Assembly: GCF_014839805.1 (NCBI RefSeq) | Contig: NC_051138.1 | Location: forward strand, 8,678,983 to 8,742,982 | Reading direction: 5' to 3' | DNA: 64,000 nucleotides | From: Manduca sexta | Taxonomy: Eukaryota; Arthropoda; Insecta; Lepidoptera; Sphingidae | Shown here: one piece after another, positions 22,619-34,900 of the stretch | Position numbering within the stretch: the stretch's first letter is position 1 | How the letters are laid out: each line of letters begins with the position of its first letter | Program-made: the position numbers and the translations under genes | The notes under the pieces: generated by a model | Told to the model about the DNA's origin: nothing | Databases searched by the model: none | What the model saw: the letters and a program-made list of their open reading frames with translations, nothing else

Positions 22619-22681
22619 CATATTTAGATTTTATTGTCCAATTTAACTAACATTTAAATTAGACAATAAAATCTAAATATG
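22619..22681. repeat. 28-bp inverted repeat in the THAP/Sec6 intergenic region
   Basis: CATATTTAGATTTTATTGTC and onward to about 22646 pairs with 22653-22681 with one internal mismatch and an 8-bp loop. It lies about 310 bp before the Sec6 ATG, so it could sit in the promoter or the 5' leader. Confidence 0.75.
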
Positions 22682-22992
22682 ACTCTCTCTCTTTGACTTT
22701 GACATTTGTCAACAGTGCAGTGACATCGCCAGACATCGCTCTGAACTATATGTAATCCTTAAAATTAATTTGTAATTTACATACAGAATATTGTTTATAA
22801 ATTTAAACTTCATTGCTTAATACAGATTTTTTTTACTATACGTAGTAGGAATTATTATTGTTTATATAAAAATTCGTCGCCCCATTAAAAGCTGCCGAAA
22901 GACAAAAGAAGAAGTTTTGAAAGAATTAATTGATTGATTTATATTTGTAATAGGGGCGTGAATAAGATAAGCATTTATAATTTTAAGCTAAC

Positions 22993-25900
22993 ATGAGTAC
23001 TATGGATGATATTGAAGAAGAAGCTAAGGCTGCTGCGGAAAAAATGGTAATGAATATGATGCAGAGGCCTGGACAACTCGAAAAAGTTAGTATAATTTTT
23101 TTTTTACAAATACATATTATCTACATGTATACCTAATTGCAAAAGAATAATTTTGTCTAGGTGGAGCATTACAAGAAACGTATAACCCACAAAAAGGCTT
23201 CCATTGAAGGTCAATTGAAATCTGCAGTCCAGGGTAAATTAGATGGAGTAAGTGTAGGGCTAAAACAACTCCAGGAGTGCCTTGATGATGTCCATCAAAT
23301 CAGTTTGAAGTAAGACAAATACTAATAATCTGTACTAAAGTGAGATATACCTTTATATTTTGGCATCTTACTAACACTTTAAACAATAAAGTCATTAATT
23401 CATACATAATATGTAAGGATTAAATAAAACCAAAAATTACCAAATGGACATAAATGCAAAGTATGGAGATAATTTGGAACCTTAGGTAGAACATAGGCTA
23501 CTTTTTACAAGCTTTTATTTAACTTGCAGTGTTTGTATGTATGTATGTTCAGATAAAATCTGTAACTGAATTTTAAATCAGTTATCCTCAACCAAGTGAG
23601 ATGAAAATTTTAATACTCATTTAGTTTAGATGGAAATGCATGGGTAGCTCAGTGACATAATTCTAAAATCAATACGGTGAGAAAGGATTGATCTTTTAGA
23701 TTTTTTAAGTAGGTGGTGCTATGAATCGCTACAGCAATTTACAGATTTATGCAGCGTGCGTTCACGCGGGCGAAGCCCCGAGCATGACCTAGCACATAAA
23801 TATGTAAGCAAAACTTTATTAATGATGTTTTAATCTAATAATTTTCTTCATAATTGAATTATTTGCAGAATGGATGCATTAGAAGAACTTCTCAAAGGAG
23901 TTCCGCCTTTAGTCGCGTCATTGCAGGCTGTTAGGGAGGAGGACTCTCGACACTCTCAGTATGTCACTGCCATGGACAGTCTCAAACATATTTTCACTGT
24001 TCCTGAAAGTGTAGCTAAAACTCAACAATGGATTGGTGAAGGAAAATTATTACATGCTCATCAGGTCAATACAAATATTCTTTTTTTTATAAGTACATAC
24101 TTTTGTCAATAACTTAAATCTCAATTGATTTATTTGTAAATATTTTCTAACTTGTCATACACTTTATGAACCGACTTCAAAAAAGTAGGTTCTCAATTCG
24201 ACTGTATGTTTTTTTTGTGTTATGCGACTACTTCGCCATTCGTGGACCGATTTTTAAAATCCTTTTTTTGTTCGAAAGTAGATACTGATGAAGTGGTCAT
24301 ATAGTCACTACGTCAGGGGCTGATGATTGTATCCTGGAGAAATCGAGGGCAACGCTCAAATTTTATAGGCCCATACATCGTGTTTCGTAAATTTTATGAA
24401 ATAACTTGAATACTTGCACGTTAATCATCATCTTATGTACCTGAGCTGATGATGGAAGGTACAACTCCTTAGCAGTAAGGAGTTATTTAGAGACATCAAC
24501 TGATGTAAAAAAAAATATTGAAAGAGCGTTTGCCATTTGATCTTATAATTATTACTAACACAGTAAAGCAAAAAATAAAAACTTTAACAAAAAATAAAAC
24601 ACCCTTCAAAAACCAAAAAAAATAAAATTACCTGTATACTAGTTACCAATTTTAGTCATTAAAATTGCCAGTTAAGCTAGATAAATACATGAACAAAGGT
24701 TGTTATTAGGTACCAGCTCCAAAATTGCTAACCAGTAATATAGGTAATGTTAAATACATTTTTGATTTTTAGTGATTTTTTAAGGCACTTTTATTTTTTG
24801 TTAAACAGTTTTTATTTGTGTAGCTAATTCAATTCATTATGGTTTTCTTGGCAGTGTCTTAATGATTTAGAAAATTCAAGAGATGACTTACTGTATGAGC
24901 TACACAGACTACCCAACCAATCATCACATGATAAAGTAATGTTAAAAGCATATTTTGAAGATGTTGAAATGGTTTCAAATTTGCTTGAAAAACAAATCAA
25001 ACTGATTCTGGCCAGGACTCTGAATACAGTTCGTAAAGAACCTACTGTGATTGTCACTGCTCTAAGAATCATAGAAAGAGAAGAAAAAAGAGACAGAATG
25101 GCTTTGCAGGTAAATATTTTCCCCCTTATACATAAATGTTTTTTACCTAAGCACAGAGTAAAAATGTGATAACAGGTCTGATACGCCTTTGCAGTACGTA
25201 GATAAAGGGCCGTTGTGATTGGCTAATATTGAGATACAACAATGCCATGGCGTCAACACTGAAAAACAGACTTTTTATCACAGCTTTACTTCGTTCTTAG
25301 ATTAAAAACGTCTAAGAATAAAGGGGTTTGTGTTATATTAAAAATGCTATGCTGTATATATTATTTGGTTATATTTGGTTTATAATACAATCCAATGATA
25401 GAGACTATCTACACATAAAAGTGTTTTCAAGAGCTTGTGGCTACATGTCAATAAACAATATTTATCTGGTATATAGTTTTATTAAGAAGTTTTCACAGCC
25501 ATGAGTATCTAATATCTGGATAGTAAATGTGGACTTGATTTTTCCAGCAACAGAGTCAGTCTGGCTTTATGCCCCCCGGACGACCAAAAAATTGGCGAAA
25601 CAAGGCATTTGAAGTACTAGAATGCGCTGTCGCTCAGCGAATTGAGGGTACCAGAGTGGACGAACGCGAAGACAACAAACTATGGCTCGTCCGCTACCTG
25701 GAGCTGACTAGGCAACTCATTTTAGAAGACTTAAGAGTAGTGAAAACATTATGTGTACCCTGTTTCCCACCACATTATGACATAGTACACAAATATGTTA
25801 ATATGTATCACACATGTTTATCAGCCAGTGTAAGTGCAGATTATATTTTTAGTTAATATGTTGCCTTGTAGTGTGTGATACTGATTAATGATATCTTTTA

Positions 25901-28900
25901 GTTAAAAGATGTGGTTCAAACTGGAATAGAGGGCAATGAGTATGTAACTCTGCTGTCATGGATACTAAACACTTATCCTGGTCACGAGCTAATGGGCAGC
26001 TCGGAGCTGAACATCGACGTCTCAACATTGCCACCTTTACTTAGCAATGAAATAATGCAAAGATTGCAAGATGAATATTTACAAGTAAGTTTTTTTTTTC
26101 ATTGCTACTGATAAAGTATAAAAGATTTGATCTACAAATGTAGCTTATGAATGTTATAGTCTATATATATTTGTTTTCATGCATAAAATAATAATTAGAT
26201 GATTACTAGTATACGGCCCCGCCCCTCAGGGGAGGTTGAACTATTATATTAAGCTTTCTGAGCTTATAACATGAAACCTATGCCTTTTTCAAAGCGCAAT
26301 TGTCGCTAGATATAAAATATGTGGTTATAGCTGAACTAAAAAACCATACGTCTTTAAATACTACTTTTACTATTTGCTTGTATTAGCCGCTTACCTGTCG
26401 AGTAAGTATTGCATATAAGGTGCTGTCGCAAGCAAATGGCCTTGAGCGTTTGTTCTTTACAGTTACGGCGCACGAATTATTAAGTGATAATAATACGCAA
26501 AGTTTTGAGAATATTTCTTAAAAAAAAAGAATTTTATACATTTTTGAATTTTTCAGACCACCAAAATATTCCTTATTAAAATGTCTATTTAATATATAAT
26601 ATAAAATCTTAATAACAAATTAAAATGACGTGTATATTAGTATATTAGACAGAGATACATAGAATTAACAAATTTAGTGGCATTATTCCACATCATCAAA
26701 AAATTAAACAGCCAAAGTAAAGATAATAAGTCAAGTTTGAACCCAATTTACATATAAAATATATTTTTTTAGAAAATGGAATCAAACTATATGGAATGGA
26801 TGGAGAAAACTTTGGAATCGGAGCGAGCTGAGTGGAGCGGCAACCGCGCGCCCGACGTGGAGCCGCACTCCAACGCATACCACACGCACGCCCCAGTTAT
26901 TATATTCCAAATGATCGATCAGAACCTACAGGTTGGTGAAAAAAAATACTATAACTAAAATTTATTGAACATTGCTTATATTATACAGTTTACCCATTTT
27001 GGAACCGGTGAAAAAGAAAATAATCACTGTATATATAATAGTTCATTACTATTTATACATACGTATATAAGTAAGTACAAACTTGAAATATATGCGAAAA
27101 GGTTAATTAAAGGGGTACCTTTTAATAAGCCATCTAAAAATATTATTTATCAGGAATCTTTTACATAGTGAGTGAATTCGACGTGAATAAGTGTGTGACG
27201 CTATTTACAATATAACCTCCAAAAGGGTTATTTATTAATTTATTTTTATCGATACAGGTAACTGAAACTATAAGCAAAGAAGTGACGTTTAAAGCGCTGC
27301 TGTTGAGTATAGAACAAGTGACGCGATACGGAAATATGTACAGAGAAGGTGTTATTCAATTCAAAGTAAGTTGTATACGAATTTACTTTCGATTATCGAT
27401 ATTTACATTACTATCTACCTGTGCTGCCCGAGCCCCGTACCAAACGATGTCGGCGACTTTTTGTTGTTGCAGCGAGTGTAGAGCTAGTTATATGTAACAC
27501 CTATTTGATTCACTGGTGGTAGAGTTTCAATGCCGACTAAGATAATAATGTAGGATACCTGAATAACATAAACTAGTATTGTACATAGGTTGTGTTTTCC
27601 AGAACGGTCATTTCGCGGACCGGTCGCGCGTGGCGTACTTCACGCACCACGTGATCACCATCGTGAACAACAGCGAGCAGATGGCGCGGCTGGCGCAGGC
27701 CACGCAGGCGCGCCACTGGCCGCCCGCGCGCCACGACCCGCCCGCCGAGGCCAAGTTCGACGCGATGCTCAGCGTGTTCCAGGTACATAATCAAGTTCCG
27801 TGCAGACAATTGTCATTGTCTGGCCCAGTAATATATAGTACGTAAGGTTAGTCGAGGGATCTGTTAGGGAGAGTATTTAGTGTTTAATATATATAAATAT
27901 AATACCTTATTTTTTTCTCATTTTGAGCATCAACATATTTGTTTTCCTACTGGGTTAGGTTTGGAGTATGAACGGAGACGAATCTTATTTAAAAATCATA
28001 TTCGTGCATAATGAATGATAAGAAAGTCTAAACAAGTAGGTCGCACTAGGGCACCCAAACTTTGGGAAACTTTTCCGAAAAATAATTTGAGGTTTACTCT
28101 GTCATTTATCATTACTTTTCCGTATATAAAAAGAATTCCGTTTTTGTACAATTTATACCACAAAAACATTTATTAATTTTCGATGTTGCGCATATCTTAA
28201 AATCGTAAATAATAATTTAAGTACTAGATGGTTATTCCATTTTCACTAAGCTCTTTGTAATGTCTAAACCAAGTAGCATCGTTTCAATATTTATGGCAGC
28301 TATTCCGAGTCGGATTTCTTAATTATTAATGACAAGCCTAAATTGAGGCTTTGAACGGTTTTGCAATTTATTGAAAACTATCAATGTAATCTAAGTAACT
28401 CTAAATGCCAGGCCCGGGTACATTAGAACAGATTTATTTATTTAATACGGTATCGGATATCACTATACTAATTTATCGTTATGGGTATTTACATTTCAAA
28501 TTTCCACAACAAAATAAACGCAGTATTTAAAAAAAATCCTAGCTAAAGTGAAATAGAATATTCTTTACAGAACCTAAGAGATGAAGCTGCCCAATTTCTT
28601 CTAGAAGAAGCCTTCTTAGATCTAGAAGTTCATTTCGAAGATTTATTTACTTCAAAATGGCTGCCGTCAAGTATACCAGTCGATACAATTTGCATTACAC
28701 TTGACGATTATTTCCAAGATTATAACCATTTGAGGGATAAAAATTTTGAATATGTTATTAACCAGGCGCAAAACCTAGTATATAAAAAATATATCACGGC
28801 AATGCTATCAAAGAAAGTTACCTTCAAAACCGTCGAAGAAGCCCAACAGGCAGCCAACAAAATAGTCAAGGAGGCAAATCAGATAAGATCGTTCTTTAGA

Positions 28901-31235
28901 AAAATAGCACCAGAGGGCGTTAACGTCGACTGGCCCTTCGAGGTTATTAGCATGTTGGCTGAGGTAAGTGCATGGGTTTACCAGTACATTTTTTCTCATT
29001 TCATTACATATTGCTTACTAATTATAATTAAACTAGCTTTTGCCGGCGGCTGCGCCCGCGTTATAAAGTTTTTCGGGCTAAAGTTTTCCGTTATAAAAGT
29101 CACGCTATATATTTTCCCGGGAGCCTATGTTCTTCCCAGGGTCTCAAACTGTCTCCATACCAAATTTTATCCTAATACGTTGGGAAGTTTTTGAGTTTAC
29201 ACGGTCAAGCAGACAGACGCAGCGGGGGACTTTGTTTTATAATATATTTTTGTAGAACTTTTTAAGAGGAACAATCCCGTCATACATCATTGTTGCTTAA
29301 TTTTAACCGTTTATGCAGCGCACGCAACGGAAGCTCTCAAAACTAATAAGTTTTCCCCGTTTTTGCAACATGTTTCATTACTGCTCCGCTCCTATTGGGT
29401 ATAGCGTGATGATATATAGACTATAGCACTCCACGAACAAAGGGCTATCCAACACAAAAATATTTTTTCAGTTTGGAACGGTAGTTCCTGAGATTAGCGC
29501 GTTCAAACAAACAAACAAACTCTTCAGCTTTATGTAATAGTATAGATACGTAAATTTGAATAATCAAGACAACACCATCGCCTTGGGTCTAATTTTGTTT
29601 GTCTTTATTACGCATACAGCACATCGTATATTTTATGTATGTATATACTTGCTTTTGCTCGCGGCTCCGTCCTCGTGATAGAGTTTTACGGGATGAAAGT
29701 CCCGCTATGTACTTTCCCAGCCTATCTCAAACTATCTCTAATCGTTCCGCTTTAAAAGTTCTAAAAAGTATATTATAAAACAAAGTCCCACGCCGTATCT
29801 GTTTGCCTGTCTAAACGCGATAAAATCAGAAACTGCCCAATGAAACAACTTTACTATTTCGATAAAATATTGTAAGGACAACATTTTTGGTTACCACGAG
29901 AAACGTTCCGACGACCTACCGGTGTCTCATATGTGAGAGTCCGGCTTGGTAGGTACCACCGCAATGTCTATTTCTGCCGCCAAACAGCAGTGGGCAGTCA
30001 CTGTTGTGTTTCGGTTTGAAGGACATTGTAGCTAGTGTAACTACTGGACATAATTAGACTTAATAGCTAAAGTCTCAAGATGGCAAGCGCAGTGAAATAC
30101 TAAATAATACTTTGGAATTCACGGGGTTTGGATGGTGTTTCTACTGTTAATGGGCGGTCGTATTGCTTACCATTAGGCGAACGGCAAACTCATCTCGTCA
30201 TTCAAAGCAATAAAAAAATTACATTATGTACTATGTTCAGTGCAAAAGAACGCTTCGGCGGGTACACTCATAAAGTTATGGGATATTAAAAGCAATAACG
30301 GTTAGGGTAACTTAAACTGTCGAGCTTATTTAGCTAATTCCAGTATGTTAGTAATTTATTGAGACCAGCCGTTAGACAACTAATTTTGTATTTGTACACA
30401 ACTATTTATTTGACGCGTGGTGTGCCCGAAACGTAACTGGCGTGATGTAAACAATACTAAACGCCTGTGACGTACAATTTGATACGTTATTTACTTAACC
30501 AGTGAGTCACTGTACGAGGCTTTATTATCGCTTGTGAAATTGACAGAAGATGAGATACTCGTAATTTTACTTGCCAATTACAGTTAATCAGAAAGTAACT
30601 AATTGACGCTTTACTTGGAGTTAGTGAACGAGGCTCTTAGTGTATATCGTAATCGATGCAAGTACAAGTAAATCATTAACAATCGTTTTCAATAATCAAC
30701 CCTAATCTCAATCTTCAATCCGATTCCGAGAATAAACCAATCAAAATAATTCATTTGTAGGCATGCACAACATACTTTGTTGTAATTGGTCCATTTTTGA
30801 TATAGGTCGAAAAAGCGATTGAGATTATCACTTGAAAATGGCTGTATGACACTAAAATCACTGTCGTTAATAATATGCATCTAAAGACAGCGATTGACAA
30901 TAATTATACGAATTATTTTGAATGAAACTCGTCGTGAATCTAAAAGGCAAGAACATTGGCATCAGGTGCTGCGGTGCCAAGACATCGAGATGTTGTCTCT
31001 GGACCTGCACAGCGTGGTGGCGAAGTGCCCGGACATCTCGGAGGAGCAGCTGGCGCGGCTGCTGGCGCTGCGCGGGGACGTGCCGCGCGCGCGCGTGCGC
31101 GACGCGCTGTCCGTGGCGCTCGCGTCCGCGCGCCCCGAGCGCCCCGCGCGCCCCGCACCGCTGCACCCCGCGCACCCCGACCTCTTCAAGCACATCACCT
31201 TCAGCGACAGGTTGCTCTCGCACTTCGCGCTCTAG
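22993..31235 (+). CDS. Sec6/EXOC3: Exocyst complex component 3 (Sec6)
   Basis: Eleven exons: 22993-23085, 23161-23309, 23869-24064, 24855-25109, 25548-25829, 25902-26084, 26773-26931, 27258-27365, 27603-27782, 28571-28963 and 30966-31235. Together they encode 755 aa, the usual EXOC3 length (about 750). Sec6 is a core subunit of the octameric exocyst, which tethers secretory vesicles to the plasma membrane. Recognised blocks: MQRPGQLEKVEHYKKR (exons 1/2), TALRIIEREEKRDR, GFMPPGRPKNWRNKAFEVLE, RIEGTRVDERED-KLWLVRYLE, CFPPHYDI, APVIIFQMIDQNLQ, EAFLDLEVHF and, before the stop, CPDISEEQL-LLALRGDVPRA. Most junctions fall between codons. The exon 3 donor (CAG|GTCAAT) is weak. Exons 9 and 11 are strikingly GC-rich against AT-rich introns. 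Introns 3 and 10 carry family B, family A and lepidopteran tail repeats. Confidence 0.95.
24165..24790 (+). repeat. Dispersed repeat family B copy in Sec6 intron 3
   Basis: It begins 'gaaccgacttcaaaaaagtaggttctcaattcgac' and ends near 'ttttaaggcacttttattttttgtt', following the layout of the 9200-10062 and 53550-53785 copies but heavily diverged. Confidence 0.6.
29030..29545 (+). repeat. Dispersed repeat family A copy in Sec6 intron 10
   Basis: It runs from 'actagcttttgccggcggctgcgcccgcgttataaag' to 'cttcagctttatgtaatagtatagat', almost collinear with 36142-36470. A further partial copy lies at about 29645-29840. Confidence 0.75.
29930..30220 (+). repeat. Lepidopteran retroelement tail with A-rich end
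   Basis: It contains 'ggtaccaccgcaatgtctatttctgccgccaa', 'gcagtgggcagtcactgttgtgtt' and 'ttgcttaccattaggcgaacggcaaactc', ending in 'caataaaaaaatt'. I recall this tail as widespread in moths and silkworm, as a non-LTR or SINE 3' end. It is intronic in Sec6. Confidence 0.65.
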
Positions 31236-31974
31236 CCTCGACAGTCAACACTCCCATTTAGGTGTAGCCCTGTATTGTTAACAATATATGTAAATATATT
31301 TATATGTATATCAATACAATTTATCTAAAAATAAGTCAGGACCATCGTAAAATAGAGCTTTTTATAAATTGGCCCGTATTAAAAGAGCGAACTTTCTATT
31401 ACTATTTTAATGCGATAATACGGGACGCGTGCTACCGTCAAACATCAAGTAACATGTGGATATGCCTGACCTAGTTCGATACTGGCATACCTAGTAAAGA
31501 GAATAAGATAGTTTGTAGAATATAGGACATAAATATATAATATGTGAAAACATGTAAATTATTTTTATTAAATCATGTTATTTCAAAATGTGTTTTTTTT
31601 AGATATTATAAAACACAATTTATTATTCAAAATCACTATTTTAAAAAATGTACTAAATCAACCTGTTTCAAAAATATGGACCATATGAAAAAAGGGGTTG
31701 CAAGTCACAACTCTGCACTTGCACCATACATTTTCGGAGTTTCCGGCATCAATATGAATAAGGACTACGGAGCAAACGTTCAATCGTTGAAATACCCACT
31801 GTTTGTTTTGTAAGACGGTTTGTAATGGTTTAGTATAAATGAATGCGGCCACCTCGCGTCGACTCAAGGCCAATTTATAGCAATCCGAAGGGCGGGCGGC
31901 GATTCGCAGCAGTCAGTCGCATCTCACGCGCCTCGCTCAAGACACTGTGCTGGACGTGCGGCACAATTTGCGCT
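31236..31974. other. Intergenic between Sec6 and the Ig gene
   Basis: It includes the Sec6 3' flank and, from about 31840, a less AT-rich stretch that is probably the 5' leader of the Ig gene. The overlapping frames at 31544-31873 have no family resemblance. Confidence 0.4.
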
Positions 31975-34900
31975 ATGTTATGGACGTGTTGCTTGATCCT
32001 GTGCCTTGTGGCAGGTGAGCGTTTGTCTTGTGTTTACAAAACGACAACCCTAAAAGAACAAGTGTCTGTGAAAACGTGCATACTTAACTACACAGTGATA
32101 TTTCATTATAAGTATCGAATGATAATAAATAAAAACAAAGACGTCCAGTGGTAAATAAACAAAATAACATGTTATTTACCATACTTATTAACCTGTTTCT
32201 AAATGCGTTTGTGACATGTGTAAGTTTGTAAAAGAAAATTAATTCGTTACCCACAATGATCTAAGTATATGTTTATTGAGTGTTACGGTAAGATTTTTTT
32301 AGTTTGAGTAGGATATTGAACTGTTTTGATAAAAGTCTGTACAATGCGCAATTTAATCTACACAAATGTTCTATTTCTTCCATTACATAAGTAAGCGTTA
32401 ACTAAATAAGTCGCATATTTATGAATATGTAGGTATTTCCTCTCTTATACGTAAATCTCTAGATTAATTTTTAATAAATGCTGTTATTTTTTATAAACTC
32501 TTCTAACAATTTTGTGCGTTCCAGACGTTATTATATAAAATATGCTAACCTACCTGTATGTTTTAGATTTGAATATAGTTAATCTAAATAGGTATACAAA
32601 ATAGAAGTTACTATCAATTCTTTGCATCCGTTATTGCATTAACCATCTCGCCCTCACGTGGACTCTATTGTTAAGAAATGTCTAAACGAATAGTTCAAAT
32701 AGCATCATCGGCGAATCCGACTTACCTACAGTGCGCCGCTTCGGCCACGGTGGTATTTTTAACATTCCCGGACCGCCTCAAGGTTAGCCAAGATAGACGC
32801 TTATTCATTCGAATATGACCTAATTTTCCAATATAAATTATTTATAGAATTATTGCTAATATAAAATAAAAAATGTTCTTGACCACATGCGCCGAAGAAC
32901 GGACAAATTTTAACTGGGCAAAGATAAAATTAAAGTCATCTACAAAAAAGGAGCAAGAAAATATATTTATTTTGTCCGTAAATAAAACATTGACATATTT
33001 CAGGAAATGTTTTGATTGCTGTTTCACTTTTATTATATCTATAGATCACAAAGTATGTACCTAGTTATCTATGTAGATAGGTACGCAGCTGAAGTGCTCA
33101 CCGGACAGTGTAGATAACGATCAATCTCCGTTTGTTATTTGTTTACGAGTATATAATAGAAATTAAAGCTAGGTTTTCAAATAGGCCACAAGAGCTATAA
33201 TGGAATACTTAAGTAATAAACAATAATAAATATACCTAAGTATTTAAAATTACACTACTTATAAGGAAAAAAAACGGCCGAGTAATGTCAGTAGTTTTAA
33301 AATTTATATTAATTACAAGAGGGATGTGTGGGGATCTACACTAATATTCGGCACTTAGGGCCTTCTCCCGAGCAAACAGTCTGGAGCATTCGTTCCACAC
33401 ATTTACAGCGTACGAGGTACCTACAGGTGAGAATATGCGAATAAATTGTTTACAAAATCAATATTAGGTCTTTTTGAAAATTTAAAGCTACCAAAATATG
33501 TCTTATTTCATTGTCCATCTAATATTGTTGGTTGCAAATACTATTAATACGTGTACTTTAGTAAAAACTGATAAAAACATTTTCAAAAACTTTCGCATTT
33601 ATAAAACCTAAGTAGTAAGATAAGATACCCTCAACATAATTATTGGAACTGAAATTTGTAATTCATACAAAAGTCTTACAACATTAGGAATAGGGTCTTA
33701 TACTCTTTTTTGAAAAATGTCTCAAATTAATTAATCTTAAGGTGATAAAATACCACTAGAAATTACAAAAAAAAATATTCAATCAATAAGTGCCAAAATA
33801 CATTTAAATATTCCATTTTAAATTTTCCCGCGCAAATAAACGAAAACGCTAGAGGCCACGTTGCTGACGTCATCTCTACAGTAAACATCAAGTAACAACG
33901 CTGTGAATAGGCACAGCGTTGTGCATAGGCACAGCGTTTAGGAAAAAAGGAAATTATTACAAAATGAGCTACTATCCTTATCATTAGTGTGTTGTTCCTG
34001 AAAAATAATGCCAATTGATATAAATATGAGGAAAACTAGGTTACAACTTTCCAGAAGAGATCCAAATTTATTGTCGGAAATTTTGTATATTTCGATAATT
34101 TAGAAATAGTGAATGCGTATGGACACCAAGCAGTTTACTGCCTTGATGACGTCATGTCATGGCGGCACTCATTTCGCATATTTGTGCAACAGATAAAAAA
34201 AGTGAAAACATAAAATTGAATTCAAATAAAAATATTTATAATTTTATGAAGGAAAACTACTATTTTCCGATTGCTTTTTAATTAAACTACCTTATTTTTG
34301 TATTTTTAGATTATTTTTCTGACATAGGCACCCTAAAATACCCTAGTAAGACGTGATATCTAACCTTACTTACTATGATGTCTAATATAAAACAATGAAA
34401 ATTCAATTTCTTACTTAATTAAATTAAAATAAAACTGTTGTGGGAAAATATGTTTAATTAATTGCTACAATACGACTCTTTTTTCTCGCACACGCAAATG
34501 GGGAGAATGGAAATCATTTCGACGTCATCCTGGATCCATATCCAGGATGACGTCGAAAGAAGTTTATCACACAAGCTAGAATCATTGCATTTTCCAAATA
34601 AGCAAAAGCCTCGTTGTGTTTGCATGACGCATTGTTCGACAGGTGACATGGGCATAGCTAGGGGGCAAGCGTGGGCGATGCCTATTCTAGAAACGTCTTT
34701 ACTCACCTTAGGAAATGCTTTGGGCTTACCAGCGCCACCCACCGTGCAATTTCGCGACATTTTTTTTTTCTTGCTCCCGCCAGTTGACCCTCCACAACCC
34801 AGGTTGCGGATTCCCCCCCGAGGCAATTCTTGTGCGCTCGGTGTCCACACCGAATGCACGCCCATGCATGGGGGACATTTGTCGCGGCCCTAGACACATC

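Noticed and set aside
30867..31281. Five overlapping open frames on both strands over Sec6 exon 11
   Set aside because: Extreme GC content removes stop codons in all frames. Only the frame continuing Sec6 from 30966 matches a known protein.
33880..33950. 'ggcacagcgtt' short tandem in the Ig gene intron
   Set aside because: Only two or three short copies without further structure; likely slippage.
34458..34897. Frames of up to 143 codons on both strands
   Set aside because: Open on both strands because of composition. A Cys/His-like stretch on the minus strand could be decayed gag, but it does not form a clean zinc knuckle.
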